A stretch of DNA of 64,000 nt, taken from positions 1,178,001 through 1,242,000 of the forward strand of contig NZ_CP099547.1 in assembly GCF_023973165.1 (NCBI RefSeq), in the 5' to 3' direction. The stretch comes from Arcanobacterium pinnipediorum (lineage in GTDB: Bacteria > Actinomycetota > Actinomycetes > Actinomycetales > Actinomycetaceae). Numbering within the stretch: the first letter of the stretch is position 1; the number at the start of each line of letters is the position of its first letter. The notes under the pieces are model-generated. The model did no database searches and had not been told where the DNA came from. It worked only from the letters and a program-made list of their open reading frames with translations. This document shows positions 32,491-42,553 of this stretch, one piece after another. Both the position numbers and the translations under genes were made by a program.

Positions 32491-32961
32491 CTACGAAAGT
32501 TGATCTGCCGAGGTGGTTGCGTCATCTCCGGTTGCGTTATCGATACCGCCAGAGAAGTAGGCTGCGAGGGCTGATTCTTGGGCGGCTTCAGAGGCTTGAA
32601 TATCCTCCGGAAGCTCGATAATCGGGCAGTCTCCCCACAGCTTTTCGAGGGCATAAAATTCGCGATCTTCATCTTGTTGGACGTGGACCATGAGAATACC
32701 AAAGTCAAGGAGCACCCAGTGTGCTTCACCTTCCATGCCTTCGCGCCGCTTGCGCCGGCAACCTACCTTGTGAAGCGCTTCTTCAACAGCGTCGACGATG
32801 GCGCGCACTTGGCGTTCGGTAGAACCTGAGACGACGAGGAACGCGTCAGTTAGCGCTAGGCGTTCGGCAACGTCGATCGCGGTAATTGAGGTCGCTTTGA
32901 CGTCAGATGCTGCACGTGCAGCGATAATGGTTAGGTCTATAGCTTCTTGAGTTGCGCTCAC
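32491..32961 (-). CDS. rsfS: Ribosomal silencing factor RsfS
   Basis: 156 residues. It binds L14 and blocks subunit joining in starvation (family knowledge). The domain is clear: DVAERLALTDAFLVVSGSTE, AIVDAVEEALHKVG, EGEAHWVLLDFGILMVHVQQ and REFYALEKLWGD. A ~35-residue acidic tail after the domain is specific to this lineage. It stands downstream of nadD, as in most bacteria. Confidence 0.93.
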   Translation of the reverse strand: MSATQEAIDLTIIAARAASDVKATSITAIDVAERLALTDAFLVVSGSTERQVRAIVDAVEEALHKVGCRRKRREGMEGEAHWVLLDFGILMVHVQQDEDREFYALEKLWGDCPIIELPEDIQASEAAQESALAAYFSGGIDNATGDDATTSADQLS

Positions 32962-33016
32962 TGGGTTCCTTACATATTTTGGATAGCTAACTATTGTGTG
33001 TAGAAGATTGGTCTAT

Positions 33017-34138
33017 CTATAACAATAGTTCGGTAGTGTAGGTAGTTACTGATTGATCGGAAAACGAAGAGAATAATAAGGATTGAAGTCCAAGCCCGAC
33101 GAGTATGCCTACTAGTGTTGCGATCAGCAAGAGCAGAATGTAGTTCAAAATCGTACGACGTGGGCTGATTTCTTTATCTAGATCGTCTTCTTCATAGTAT
33201 GCCATGCTACCACGAGCATCGGGATCATCTGTTTGCTCACTGCTGGTAGGAGCTTGTGGAGCCTCTTTCTCAGGATCGGTGAGCTGGGCTAGTTCTTCTG
33301 CCTCGAGGTCTGCTCCTTCTGGCATAACAGAGGTGCGCGCGATATCCCCGGTGTTTAGTGCGGTTTGCTCATCTGCCGTAGGTTGACGGCGTGTCATTGA
33401 TAATAGTCGCTCGCGCATCTGCCCATTATCGGCTGCCTCAGCATCATCTGCAGGCTCATCGTCTGAGGCATCTTGAGGTTGCGCCTCGTCTTGCGTTCCC
33501 GCCTCGCTCACCTCAGGTTGGACAACCTCGCTGGAGACCTCGTCAGCCTCTGCCTCTTCCTTGTGGGGATCAGCTGTCTCTTCGCTCATCTTGGGCTCAT
33601 CGTGAGCTTGGGAGGTATCTAGGGCGGGCATGGTAGCTGATTGCTCATGATCTTCCGCCGAGCCTACCGCAGACTTTGCTTGAGTTTCTGGCTGGAGATC
33701 TTGGCCGGCGCCATCTGATTCCCCGGTATCTTCATCTGCCTTGTCTTGTTGAGCAGATAGCTGGGTTAGATCTGGTGCGCCTTGCGCATCGTCTTTTTGT
33801 TCTTCGTGGGAAAGCTTGAATCGTGCGAAAACCGATGTTCGTTCAGGCTTGCTCTCTGAAGGGTCTGGGGTATTCGTAGCTGGGCTGGAAGAGGTAGTTG
33901 GGGAAGAATCACTGCCCGCGCTGCCAGTAGTACTTTCTTCATGTGTGGCCTGCGAATCTTCGGTTACCGCAGCGAAGGTACCTGTTTCAGCTTTGCGGGC
34001 TTCGCGCAATTCTTTTCGTGAGGGACGACGCAGATGTAGTTCCGTTGTTTCACTGATGTTGACGCCATCAGCGGGACGGACGCTGAGCTTGCCCTGTTCC
34101 TTCAGCTGCCGACGACTTAATCGCGTTTCGTCACTCAT
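33017..34138 (-). CDS. Acidic low-complexity protein with C-terminal membrane helix
   Basis: 373 residues, mostly disordered. It opens with [15 protein letters not shown] and [13 protein letters not shown], short basic motifs typical of actinobacterial proteins in this locus. About 200 residues of Glu/Asp/Ser/Gln-rich linker follow. The tail has one helix ([20 protein letters not shown]) and a short external end. It overlaps nadD by 8 bases and precedes rsfS. No catalytic domain is visible. It probably sits in the membrane with a cytoplasmic disordered arm. Confidence 0.75.
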   Translation of the reverse strand: MSDETRLSRRQLKEQGKLSVRPADGVNISETTELHLRRPSRKELREARKAETGTFAAVTEDSQATHEESTTGSAGSDSSPTTSSSPATNTPDPSESKPERTSVFARFKLSHEEQKDDAQGAPDLTQLSAQQDKADEDTGESDGAGQDLQPETQAKSAVGSAEDHEQSATMPALDTSQAHDEPKMSEETADPHKEEAEADEVSSEVVQPEVSEAGTQDEAQPQDASDDEPADDAEAADNGQMRERLLSMTRRQPTADEQTALNTGDIARTSVMPEGADLEAEELAQLTDPEKEAPQAPTSSEQTDDPDARGSMAYYEEDDLDKEISPRRTILNYILLLLIATLVGILVGLGLQSLLFSSFSDQSVTTYTTELLL

Positions 34139-34871
34139 GGCTTTCCATCCCTTTCACAGAATTCTTTAATTCATCTATTTGATCAGTATAACTGCCCGTG
34201 ATGGGAGTCAGGGCTGTTGTTTGCGCTTCTTCTGGTCTATATAGATGATACTTGTTGATGTACTGTACTACTCCATCGGGAACCAAATACCATGCAGGCA
34301 CCCCTTCGCGCACTCGGCGTCGTATCCCAGTAGAAGAAATCGCCATAGCCGGAATTTCTAGTAAAGAAACCCCATCTGTGGGCAGTCCGGTCATGTCGAG
34401 TTCATGGCCTGGCCTACTAACGCCAACAAAATGTGCCAGCTTCCACAGCTCTTGGGAGTCTTTCCATTGCAAGATTTGTGGCAAAACATCAGCTCCGGTG
34501 ATAAAGAATAACTCATCGCCTGGATAGAAGTTGCGCATCTCACGCAACGTATCGACCGTGTAGGTTTTACCACCGCGGTCAATATCGACTCGCGAGACCG
34601 AAAACAGCGGATTTGACGCCGTAGCGATTACGGTCATGAGATATCGATGTTCGCCTAAGGAAATATGACGATCGGTTTTGAACGGGTTGTCACCTGCAGG
34701 CACAAAAACGACCTCGTCAAGCCCAAAGACGTGCTGAGCTTCTGAAGCCGCTACGAGATGCCCATGATGGATCGGATCAAAAGTTCCACCCATAATTCCG
34801 ATACGCCGACGCGCCCTTGGGCTATGCGAGCCAGTGGGCGAGGCGGAGGATGCATATCGGGAACTGTCCAT
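34131..34871 (-). CDS. nadD: Nicotinate-nucleotide adenylyltransferase
   Basis: It makes deamido-NAD from nicotinate mononucleotide and ATP. After ~22 extra residues comes [20 protein letters not shown] (the nucleotidyltransferase HxGH motif). Then [40 protein letters not shown] and the C-terminal [10 protein letters not shown] motif. Position 34871 is the farthest ATG; an internal start near GIMGG is possible. About 220 residues is the usual family length. First gene of the operon that continues into the acidic protein and rsfS. Confidence 0.93.
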   Translation of the reverse strand: MDSSRYASSASPTGSHSPRARRRIGIMGGTFDPIHHGHLVAASEAQHVFGLDEVVFVPAGDNPFKTDRHISLGEHRYLMTVIATASNPLFSVSRVDIDRGGKTYTVDTLREMRNFYPGDELFFITGADVLPQILQWKDSQELWKLAHFVGVSRPGHELDMTGLPTDGVSLLEIPAMAISSTGIRRRVREGVPAWYLVPDGVVQYINKYHLYRPEEAQTTALTPITGSYTDQIDELKNSVKGMESHE

Positions 34872-35039
34872 GAATATATGGTACCTGATCAGGCTGGTGA
34901 CAATGAAAAAAGCAGGAATTCTCGTCCAAATTTGTATGCTAGAAACGAAATATTTCCACAGTGGGAATATCTGTAAGTTTTATGCGTTAAGGTTGATGTC
35001 AACACACTTAGTGATTTAACTCCAACGAAAGGTTCCCCA

Positions 35040-35405
35040 ATGGCAACCGTTGAAATAACAGCCGAAAACTTCAAAGATCACGTCAAGTCTGGTATTACCG
35101 TACTTGATTTTTGGGCCGAGTGGTGTGGTCCGTGCCGTATGTTTGGCCCAACTTTCGAAGCTGTTTCTGAACAGCACCCTGAAGTTACCTTCGGAAAGGT
35201 GAATACCGAAGAGCAAACCGAACTTGCCCAAGCTTTCCAAGTCATGTCAATTCCAACGGTGATGGTATTCCGCGATGGTATTCGTCTCTTCGGTGGACCA
35301 GGCGCTCTCAACCGTGATCAACTCCAGGCTTTGGTTAAGCAGGCTAGCGAGTTGGATATGGATGAAGTTCGTGCACAACTTGAACAAGCTGATGCTCAGC
35401 AGTAA
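35040..35405 (+). CDS. trxA: Thioredoxin
   Basis: 121 residues. The thioredoxin fold has the active site WCGPC at residues 28-32, the cis-Pro loop SIPTVMVF and the start TVEITAENFKDHV. A C-terminal helix of about 15 residues (MDEVRAQLEQADAQQ) extends past the usual end. It reduces disulfides in the cytoplasm. It is transcribed away from nadD, with a GAAAGG ribosome binding site and a strong terminator, so it is probably monocistronic. No thioredoxin reductase is nearby. Confidence 0.93.
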   Translation: MATVEITAENFKDHVKSGITVLDFWAEWCGPCRMFGPTFEAVSEQHPEVTFGKVNTEEQTELAQAFQVMSIPTVMVFRDGIRLFGGPGALNRDQLQALVKQASELDMDEVRAQLEQADAQQ

Positions 35406-35453
35406 ATACTGAGAAACAATCGTCGTTTCTGATGTGTTCACATCAGAGATGGG

Positions 35454-35502
35454 GTGTGGTCGTATAAGAGAGTCTAGCTCTCCTGTGCGACCACACTTTT
35501 TT
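35454..35502 (+). terminator. Rho-independent terminator of trxA
   Basis: GTGTGGTCG pairs with CGACCACAC, with an inner stem (GAGAG...CTCTC), and six T follow. This is a textbook terminator. Confidence 0.92.
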
Positions 35503-35562
35503 ATAATCTTCACCGTCACCTATCAGTGCGTCAGGATCTTTATGCCCGCCGGGTTCACTGGC

Positions 35563-35688
35563 ACCTGAACCACAAGTAGCCGATTCGGTAACGCCGAGCC
35601 ACTAAACATCCAATCGGGTAACACCTGAACCACAAGTATCCGATCCGGTAGCACATGCCCCACTAAACTCCCGATCCGGTAACACCTG
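35563..35688. repeat. Degenerate 30-bp tandem repeat (four units)
   Basis: Units start at 35563, 35593, 35623 and 35653 (the last is 31 bases), with a partial fifth. Each ends in a short palindrome followed by GGTARC: CCGATTCGGTAAC, CCAATCGGGTAAC, CCGATCCGGTAGC and CCGATCCGGTAAC. Units 1 and 3 share ACCTGAACCACAAGTA; units 2 and 4 share CCACTAAAC. The stretch has no coding frame. The role is unknown: binding array, or ends of a nested mobile element. Confidence 0.75.
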
Positions 35689-35749
35689 CTGTTATTGGTG
35701 AATTTGCCGGTGGAGTTGGCCCGATTCTTTAGTTACCGCTTCGGCTAGT

Positions 35750-36700
35750 TTAGATAAGTGATTGAGGCTTGACTTCAACCCCGGCTCGCCCGCTCAATAA
35801 CGGAAGCACCCCGCGAATGAGTGATCCTAAGTCTGTGGGTAGGGACGCTGGTAAAACTACCACGCCATCTGCAGCCCCCAAGCCTACCCATCGTTCGATT
35901 GAGTCAGCGACTTCGTGAACCGTACCAATAATTTTGGGCACGTCCGGGAAAAGTGGCACCCCAGTGATTGCTTCGATAAGGAGAGCGCGCTCGTGGGCGG
36001 CTTGTGCCGTTGCTGAAATTACGATTCCAATATCGACGACGACGGGGAGGTTTCGCCCCACTTCATGGGCGGCTGCACGAATACCGTAACGCAACCCGCG
36101 CGCTACATGCGGATCAGGTACCCGCAATCTGACCATATCGGCGAATTTTGCCACGCTAGCTGTCAGTTCCGCTGTTAGTGATTGTGCGCGGATATTGACG
36201 ATTAATCCAACTCCGGCGCTACGAACATCGTGCATAGCACGACATAGATCATCATTAAAGTCAGTTTGGCCGTCAATAGTTATCGCCAATGATGCCCAAC
36301 TGTGCGAAACAACGCCAACCGCTTCACAGCCTTGTGCGAGGGCTCGCGGATGTGCCTCAACCTCCATCACAACGCCTAGTCCAGGAATGGAGCATAATTG
36401 CGAACCGACACTAACAGTATCCATACCTAGTTGCCGATGGGCACTATCGGCAACAAACTCAGCCGATAAGGCTACGAAATCGAGCCCACCGCCAGCTGCC
36501 GCTCGCGTAGCTGCCGCCATCTTGCCGTAGTGGAATGGTTCGACGTCGATCTCAGTTAACGATCCGCACGTCTGGGCGCCTAGGAGCGAGAGGTCGATTC
36601 CCATCCATGCCGCTGTCGTATGCTCTAGTTGACTTGACTCATCATCTTGCATCTTTGCGTGCATCAGCGCTTGACGGCTGACATTCAAATCAATTGTCAT
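35750..36700 (-). CDS. Divergent luciferase-like (LLM) oxidoreductase-type protein
   Basis: 316 residues from the ATG at 36700 with GAGGGA upstream; the upstream in-frame ATG is less likely. The C-terminal VHEVADSIERWVGLGAADGV then VVLPASLPTDLGSLIRGVLP is the usual end of flavin-dependent LLM monooxygenases (NtaA/SnaA type). The N-terminal EPFHYGKMAAATRAAAGGGL is also as expected. The middle departs from the family, with no obvious flavin phosphate motif. It may bind F420 or FMN weakly or be a non-enzymatic relative. It is isolated, with no partner flavin reductase. Confidence 0.65.
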   Translation of the reverse strand: MTIDLNVSRQALMHAKMQDDESSQLEHTTAAWMGIDLSLLGAQTCGSLTEIDVEPFHYGKMAAATRAAAGGGLDFVALSAEFVADSAHRQLGMDTVSVGSQLCSIPGLGVVMEVEAHPRALAQGCEAVGVVSHSWASLAITIDGQTDFNDDLCRAMHDVRSAGVGLIVNIRAQSLTAELTASVAKFADMVRLRVPDPHVARGLRYGIRAAAHEVGRNLPVVVDIGIVISATAQAAHERALLIEAITGVPLFPDVPKIIGTVHEVADSIERWVGLGAADGVVVLPASLPTDLGSLIRGVLPLLSGRAGVEVKPQSLI

Positions 36701-37008
36701 GATGATCCCTCGCATACGATCATAAAGATAATTTCTCTAGGCCAATTGATTGAGCCCATTAATAGGAATGTACTCCCTTCACGGTTGTCAGACAACACAT
36801 TCGCATTACTTTTCCTTGAATAACTCTTGACTAACGGGTGCTAAATTAAAACTTTTCCCCATAAAACCGCCAAAAGCAAGCTGTCGATTGAGTACAGTGA
36901 AATGCCACACGTTAATGCCAGAAAAGACTAAATTACGTCCAGATCTAACTTTACAAACCCAGCAAGTGCCTTATCTTACTATCTGCACATCGTGCTATTT
37001 ATACTGAA
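36701..37008. other. Gene-free 308-base gap before the obgE terminator
   Basis: An A/T-rich stretch. TTGACT occurs near 36828, but no matching -10 at the usual distance is convincing. No coding frame, RNA fold or repeat was recognised. Confidence 0.5.
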
Positions 37009-37052
37009 ATAGTTGAACCGGACTTAGATTTTCCTAGGTCCGGTTCAACTAT
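37009..37052 (-). terminator. Terminator of the rne-rplU-rpmA-obgE cluster
   Basis: An 18-bp stem (ATAGTTGAACCGGACYTA with its complement, one G-T pair) starts 14 bases after the obgE stop on the minus strand. There is no strong T tract. Confidence 0.8.
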
Positions 37053-37066
37053 TGCGGTATTAAAGA

Positions 37067-38596
37067 TTAATCTTCGATGTGGTCATCTGGCTCAGTCCAT
37101 ACACCAGCTTGCCGTTCCATCCACAATTCCTGGCGTGCAGCTTCTTTAGCGTCCATCATCTCATAGTACTGACTCTTGCGTTCTCGACGTGTAGGTCGGC
37201 TTACCTCATCAAGGCGAATATCGGTACCACGCGGACTTAACAACTCTGCTCCGGTACCCATCGTAGGCTCCCAGTCGAAAATCATTCCGTCTTCTTCAGT
37301 GCCGATAACAACCATATCCCCTGCATGGGCTCCGGCTTTCATCAGTGCTTTTTCAACGCCTAAAATATTCAACCGGTCGGCCAAATAACCAACTGCCTCA
37401 TCATTAGAGAAATCGGTTTGGCTAACCCAACGCTCGGGTTTCGAACCACGAATCTGGAAGAAGATCTTCTCCCCTTGCCGGCGCTGCGTAACCGTAAACG
37501 AGGAGTCTTCTTTCTTCTCCAACGGACGAATAATTGGGCGCTGAGCTTGCTGAGTAACTTCTTGGGCGCGAATATGCTCTACGATCTCCCCCAGCGCAAA
37601 ACCGAGCTCACGCAATCCTTCACGCGATACCGCCGAGACACTAAAGACTGCCAAACCGCGTGCCTTCAACTCATCTGTAACAAATTCGGCGAGCTCACGT
37701 GCATCAGGCACATCAATCTTATTGAGTACCACGATACGTGGACGCTGCATTAACGGCACCCGTCCTTCGATCGGAGGAATCGTCTCCGAATACGCGGAAA
37801 GCTCGGCCTCAATAGTTTCCAGATCGCTGATCGGATCACGTCCTGGTTCAAGTGTTGCGCAATCAAGCACATGCACAATTGCGGCACAGCGCTCAATATG
37901 GCGCAAGAACTCATGCCCTAGGCCCTTACCTTGCGACGCACCTGGAATCAGACCCGGAACATCAGCAAGCGTATAACGCATCTGCCCAGCTTCAACAACA
38001 CCTAAATGCGGAACAAGGGTGGTAAACGGGTAATCAGCAATTTTCGGACGAGCAGCAGACATCGCTGCGATGAGCGACGATTTTCCAGCAGAGGGAAAGC
38101 CAACGAGCGCCACATCAGCAACAGACTTCAGTTCAAGAACGACGTCGATCGCCTGACCTTCTTCGCCAAGTAACGCAAACCCGGGAGCTTTTCGTTTCGG
38201 GGAAGCAAGCGCGGCATTTCCTAACCCGCCTTGGCCACCTTCAGCAATAATAATTTCTACGTCAGCGCCGGTCATATCAGCCAATATATTGCCGTCTATA
38301 TCTTTGACGACTGTACCATTAGGAACTTTGACAATCAGATCTTCACCGCGCTTACCATGACGCAGATCTCCGCCACCAGGCTTACCGTTAGTTGCCTTTA
38401 AATGCGGAGTGTGGTGTAATCCCAGGAGCGTTGTTTCTTGAGGATCAACCCGAAAAACGATATCTCCACCGTGACCACCATTTGCCCCATCTGGGCCACC
38501 CAGTGGCTTGAACTTTTCCCGGCGAACCGAAGCTGCGCCATTGCCTCCTTTGCCTGCCTGCAGGTGGAGAACGACTCGATCAATAAAGTTTGCCAT
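37067..38596 (-). CDS. obgE: GTPase ObgE/CgtA
   Basis: 509 residues from the ATG at 38596 (AAGGAAC before it; 12 extra upstream residues are not supported). The N-terminal Obg glycine-rich domain runs from [20 protein letters not shown] to ~155. The G domain has [26 protein letters not shown] and NKIDV. The C-terminal OCT domain at ~360-430 is typical ([20 protein letters not shown]), and a charged tail follows. Obg is essential for late 50S assembly and stress signalling. It follows rpmA on the same strand, with a hairpin between that may reduce read-through. Confidence 0.96.
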   Translation of the reverse strand: MANFIDRVVLHLQAGKGGNGAASVRREKFKPLGGPDGANGGHGGDIVFRVDPQETTLLGLHHTPHLKATNGKPGGGDLRHGKRGEDLIVKVPNGTVVKDIDGNILADMTGADVEIIIAEGGQGGLGNAALASPKRKAPGFALLGEEGQAIDVVLELKSVADVALVGFPSAGKSSLIAAMSAARPKIADYPFTTLVPHLGVVEAGQMRYTLADVPGLIPGASQGKGLGHEFLRHIERCAAIVHVLDCATLEPGRDPISDLETIEAELSAYSETIPPIEGRVPLMQRPRIVVLNKIDVPDARELAEFVTDELKARGLAVFSVSAVSREGLRELGFALGEIVEHIRAQEVTQQAQRPIIRPLEKKEDSSFTVTQRRQGEKIFFQIRGSKPERWVSQTDFSNDEAVGYLADRLNILGVEKALMKAGAHAGDMVVIGTEEDGMIFDWEPTMGTGAELLSPRGTDIRLDEVSRPTRRERKSQYYEMMDAKEAARQELWMERQAGVWTEPDDHIED

Positions 38597-38631
38597 GTGG
38601 ATATGTTCCTTTAAAAGCTGATGTATAAGCA

Positions 38632-38667
38632 CGAGAGGGTGGAGAGCCTATGCCCTCCACCCTCTCG
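38632..38667 (-). terminator. Hairpin between rpmA and obgE
   Basis: CGAGAGGGTGGAG and its complement, 13 bp, around a 10-base loop. It would end most ribosomal-protein mRNA before obgE. There is no T tract, so termination may be partial. Confidence 0.7.
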
Positions 38668-38693
38668 AGTATGTCGTATGGGACTCGTGCCAA

Positions 38694-38951
38694 TCAGGCC
38701 TGAGCCGCGACGATGTTTACAACCTTGCGATCACGGCGAGTACCAAACTCAACGTGACCAGTCTCAAGTGCAAACAACGTGTCATCCTTACCGCGGCCAA
38801 CATTGGCACCCGGGTGGAAGTGAGTGCCACGCTGACGCACGAGGATCTCGCCTGCGTTAACAAATTGGCCACCGAAACGCTTAACGCCGAGGCGCTTTGC
38901 ATTAGAGTCGCGACCGTTGCTAGTAGAGCTAGCGCCCTTCTTATGTGCCAT
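38694..38951 (-). CDS. rpmA: 50S ribosomal protein L27
   Basis: 85 residues: [20 protein letters not shown], then [20 protein letters not shown] and [16 protein letters not shown]. The N-terminus reaches the peptidyl transferase centre. It lacks the cleaved leader found in Firmicutes. It follows rplU by 50 bases. Confidence 0.98.
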   Translation of the reverse strand: MAHKKGASSTSNGRDSNAKRLGVKRFGGQFVNAGEILVRQRGTHFHPGANVGRGKDDTLFALETGHVEFGTRRDRKVVNIVAAQA

Positions 38952-39001
38952 GTCTTAGACCTTCTTCTTTTTAACAGCTCGTTAGACGGTAAGTTAAACG
39001 A

Positions 39002-39307
39002 TCACTTAATGTCGGTGATCTTAATGCGGGTAAGCTTCTGGCGATGACCTTGACGCTTACGGTAACCGGTCTTGTTCTTGTACTTGATGATGGAGATCTT
39101 TGGACCTTTTTCATCGCGGACAATCTCGGCGCTAACCTTGGCTTTGATGCCATCGGCCGCTGAGGTGATCTTGTCACCGTCGACGAGCATGATCGGCTCT
39201 AGCTCGACCTTGTCGCCAGCTTCGCCTGCAATCTTGTCCACAACGACGACGGAACCGACAGACACCTTTTCTTGGCGGCCGCCTACCTTGACAATCGCGT
39301 AAACCAC
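39002..39307 (-). CDS. rplU: 50S ribosomal protein L21
   Basis: 101 residues from GTG at 39307: [20 protein letters not shown] and the C-terminal [20 protein letters not shown] typical of L21, which binds 23S rRNA. The longer frame upstream is ruled out because family members begin MVYAIV. The start has only a weak GAGATGAG site. It lies downstream of rne with a 156-base gap that may hold a leader. Confidence 0.97.
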   Translation of the reverse strand: MVYAIVKVGGRQEKVSVGSVVVVDKIAGEAGDKVELEPIMLVDGDKITSAADGIKAKVSAEIVRDEKGPKISIIKYKNKTGYRKRQGHRQKLTRIKITDIK

Positions 39308-39463
39308 GTTCTGCTCATCTCTGTCGAAACTGATGCACCCGATTTCGGATGCCCTGAAAATTATTAGCGCGATAAAGCACGCCAGCAACTAACGATACTG
39401 AAACACTGGAGCTGATACAAGTTCATATCGAGCGATTCAGGCCACAATTCCTGGCATGCCTCC

Positions 39464-42052
39464 TCACTTCTTCAATGGAAAACTCATAAAAGTCGCTGTT
39501 GCCGGGCCAGTTGGAGTAATTGTTCCCGACGAGGAGACCCTGCGTCGAGTTTTCTTCACTGCTGGCTCTCCATCCGTGCCTGCCGGCTGCTTCTGACTAG
39601 AGGCCGCTGGTTGGTCTGGAGCGGAAGCTTGTGCGTTTGGAGCGGAATCTGATGCGCCTGGAGTAGCTTCAGCTATCTCTAGCGTGGGTTCTAGTTCCTT
39701 CTTAGAGGTTGCCTTCTTGCGGCCACGTGCGGTTGTGGTACCACTTTCAGACGATCTCGTAGCTGAATTCTTCCGTGGACGCCCACGTTTTGGCCGCGGT
39801 TGAGCTTCGACTTCCCCATCATGATCCAGCTCTGAATTCTGCTCTTGAGCTGAGGTGTCTACCTGACTATCAGATTCTTCATGCTTTGTGGTAGCAGCGG
39901 CAGCAATATTCGCTAGTGCAGCTTTGACCTCTTCGTGCTTCGGATCAGACTCCGCTACTTTAGCGCTGTCTTTTTTCTGCGATTCTTTCTTCGACGCACG
40001 CTGGTTTGACGGCATTTCTTCGTCTTTTTCAACTGGGTGATCGTGGGTGATATACCCGCGCCCCTCACAGCATTCACACGTGGTAGAAAAAGCCTCAACT
40101 AGGCCCTGCCCGACTCGTTTGCGCGTCATTTGCACCAAGCCTAACGACGTCACTTCGGCGACTTGATGGCGGGTGCGATCTCGACCCAGGCATTCGATTA
40201 GTCGGCGCAAAACCAGATCACGATTAGCTTCTAACACCATATCGATAAAATCAACGACGATAATGCCACCGATATCGCGCAACCGCAGTTGGCGCACGAT
40301 CTCTTCAGCTGCCTCGAGATTGTTGCGAGTAACTGTTTCTTCGAGGGATCCGCCCGAGCCAGTGAATTTCCCGGTATTGACATCAATAACGGTCATTGCT
40401 TCGGTGCGATCAATAACTAAAGATCCTCCAGAAGGAAGGAATACTTTGCGATCAAATGCTTTTTGAAGCTGCTCATCAACGCGATTGTCCTGGAAGATAT
40501 CCTTTGGCGAATCCCATTTTTCTAGCCGATCAACGAGTTCCGGCGACAGCTCTTCAACATAGTGCGAGATGGTCGACCACGCGTTATCGCCAGAGATCTT
40601 CAAGCTGCGGAAATCTTCATTGAAGATATCGCGCACTACTCGCACAGCCAGTTCTGGCTCGCCTTTGAGCAAAGTCGGGGCATTCTTCGAGGACTTCGAT
40701 TTGCGCTCGATCTCTGCCCACGCCTTCATCAATCGCTCAACATCTTGTTTGAGTTGCTCTTCGCTGGCACCTTCTGCGGCGGTGCGCACAATGACGCCGT
40801 GTTCTGCAGGCACGACTTCTTTAAGTATTTTCTTTAACCGATTGCGTTCGCGTTCGGGAAGTTTGCGGGAAATTCCCGTCATTGCTCCACTCGGAACTAA
40901 CACGAGATGGCGTCCGGCAAGAGTAATTTGCGCGGTGAGCCGAGCGCCTTTGTGCCCAATCGGATCTTTGGTAACTTGAACCAGCACCGGATCGCCAGAC
41001 TTAAGCGCCTGCTCAATCTTGCGCGGTTTTCCTTCTAGTCCAGCCGCGTCCCAATTGACTTCACCAGCATAAAGAACCGCGTTTCGACCTTTGCCAATAT
41101 CAACGAAGGCTGCTTCCATCGACGGCAATACGTTTTGGACCCGCCCCAGGTAGACGTTACCAACCATAGAGGATTGGGTATGCCGTGCGACGTAGTGCTC
41201 AACTAAGATTCCGTCTTCAATCACAGCAATTTGGTTAAGCCCGTCACGTTCGCGGATAAGCATGTCGCGATCCACAGATTCGCGGCGTGCTAGATATTCC
41301 GATTCGGTAATAGTTTGGCGACGTCGACCTGATTCCCGGCCTTCTTTGCGCCGTTGGCGTTTCGCTTCAAGTCGGGTTGATCCCTTTGGTGCCGTTACTT
41401 CATCTGCCACAGCTTCTGTGGAACGGCGTCGACGACGACGGCGCACTGCCGGCTCGTCATTTTCGGTTTCCGGTTCGTCAACCTCTACCTGTGCCGATTT
41501 AGTTTTCTTTGTTTTACGTGGCGCTGGGGATGCTTCGGCCTCCGCTACACCTTCACTATCTTCTGGACGAGGCTGCTCAACGGTTGTGGTTTCTGCTTCC
41601 GCAGCACGCCGACCTCCGCGTGTTCCGCGGCGGCGTTTACGAGCAGTATCTGCGCCTTCTTCTGTTTCTTCAGGCACTACTTCAGGCGCTTGGGCACTAT
41701 CCTCAGCCACGGGTGCTTCTTTAACAGTTTTACGACTACGTCGAGCTTGCACAGCCCTAGTGACATCTGGTTCTTGGAACAATAGTGACGTCATCGGTGG
41801 AACTACTGGCACTTCAGGTACAACTGCTGGTTGTGTTTCTTCTTCGTGGCCAGCAAAGAAAACAATAGAAGTAGGTTTAGACGCTTTCGTTGTTCTCTTC
41901 CGAGGCTTTTTCGATAGCTCATCTAAAGATTGCGCAACAGATTGAGCAGCTTGTGCTTTGCGTTCTTTTTGTTTCACAGGCGTTTTACGACTGCGTTTGC
42001 GCGTTGTTCCATTTTCTTCTGGCACAACATTATCCATGGCTTCATCCGCCAT
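39464..42052 (-). CDS. rne: Ribonuclease E/G
   Basis: 862 residues from the ATG at 42052 (AGGGGG upstream). The catalytic core lies in the middle (~270-700): S1 domain STVGN-like SMVGNVYLGRVQNVLPSMEA, FVDIGKGRNAVLYAGEVNWD, the 5' sensor and RNase H regions, and the DNase I-like motif GGIIVVDFIDM. The Zn-link CECCEGRG follows. Both ends are long, disordered, and basic/acidic, as in actinobacterial RNase E, where they bind partners. It handles mRNA decay and rRNA/tRNA processing. It heads the cluster rne, rplU, rpmA, obgE. Confidence 0.95.
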   Translation of the reverse strand: MADEAMDNVVPEENGTTRKRSRKTPVKQKERKAQAAQSVAQSLDELSKKPRKRTTKASKPTSIVFFAGHEEETQPAVVPEVPVVPPMTSLLFQEPDVTRAVQARRSRKTVKEAPVAEDSAQAPEVVPEETEEGADTARKRRRGTRGGRRAAEAETTTVEQPRPEDSEGVAEAEASPAPRKTKKTKSAQVEVDEPETENDEPAVRRRRRRRSTEAVADEVTAPKGSTRLEAKRQRRKEGRESGRRRQTITESEYLARRESVDRDMLIRERDGLNQIAVIEDGILVEHYVARHTQSSMVGNVYLGRVQNVLPSMEAAFVDIGKGRNAVLYAGEVNWDAAGLEGKPRKIEQALKSGDPVLVQVTKDPIGHKGARLTAQITLAGRHLVLVPSGAMTGISRKLPERERNRLKKILKEVVPAEHGVIVRTAAEGASEEQLKQDVERLMKAWAEIERKSKSSKNAPTLLKGEPELAVRVVRDIFNEDFRSLKISGDNAWSTISHYVEELSPELVDRLEKWDSPKDIFQDNRVDEQLQKAFDRKVFLPSGGSLVIDRTEAMTVIDVNTGKFTGSGGSLEETVTRNNLEAAEEIVRQLRLRDIGGIIVVDFIDMVLEANRDLVLRRLIECLGRDRTRHQVAEVTSLGLVQMTRKRVGQGLVEAFSTTCECCEGRGYITHDHPVEKDEEMPSNQRASKKESQKKDSAKVAESDPKHEEVKAALANIAAAATTKHEESDSQVDTSAQEQNSELDHDGEVEAQPRPKRGRPRKNSATRSSESGTTTARGRKKATSKKELEPTLEIAEATPGASDSAPNAQASAPDQPAASSQKQPAGTDGEPAVKKTRRRVSSSGTITPTGPATATFMSFPLKK

Positions 42053-42103
42053 CGGATACCCCCTATTTTCATATATGTGCACCCCATATATGACGTTTAT
42101 ATA

Positions 42104-42196
42104 TCACAGCCTTAGCTGTGGAAAGTCTCGTTGGGCAGCTGCCCCGGCAGCAACGCTTGTGCGGCGCACTTGAACAGCTTTGGCAGTTTGATGCAT
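42104..42196 (-). CDS. Possible 30-residue leader peptide upstream of rne
   Basis: MHQTAKAVQVRRTSVAAGAA plus a ten-residue tail (QRDFPQLRL end) is preceded by AGAGAGG at good spacing. It is rich in Ala and Arg and lies 52 bases before the rne start, on the same strand. It may be a regulatory upstream frame or chance. The stretch 42197-42553 otherwise contains no gene or RNA I can support; a small hairpin CACAGC..GCTGTG overlaps its end. Confidence 0.3.
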   Translation of the reverse strand: MHQTAKAVQVRRTSVAAGAAAQRDFPQLRL

Positions 42197-42553
42197 AACA
42201 ACCTCTCTACATTCTACATCTTTTGCCCTTCAATCACATCCCCGTTTAGCTCACTATCCCCGTAACGAGACCTTCCAAAGGGCTAGCCAGGCTCACACCA
42301 GGCACCTTGTTCCCATCACCAAAAGCACCCATACGCACGCACAATAGGTCAAAAATCCTAAAATTGCTCGAAGTATTTTCGCGTTTTAACTGGCAGAGCG
42401 CAGCTAAATAAGACATGATTACATTATGGATCCAATGTGTCCCTAAAACACTCATCAGCTCAGCTCATAAGCGTTGCAGGTCACAATGGATCGGGCCTGA
42501 CAGCCCAATCGAATAATTACCCTAACTTACAGGTCGCACGGAAGGTGAATAAG

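Noticed and set aside
35563-35688. CRISPR array
   Set aside because: Units are contiguous without spacers, degenerate, and no cas gene is present.
42246-42455. 69-codon minus-strand frame upstream of cydA
   Set aside because: No ribosome binding site and no recognisable feature; it overlaps the probable cydA promoter region.
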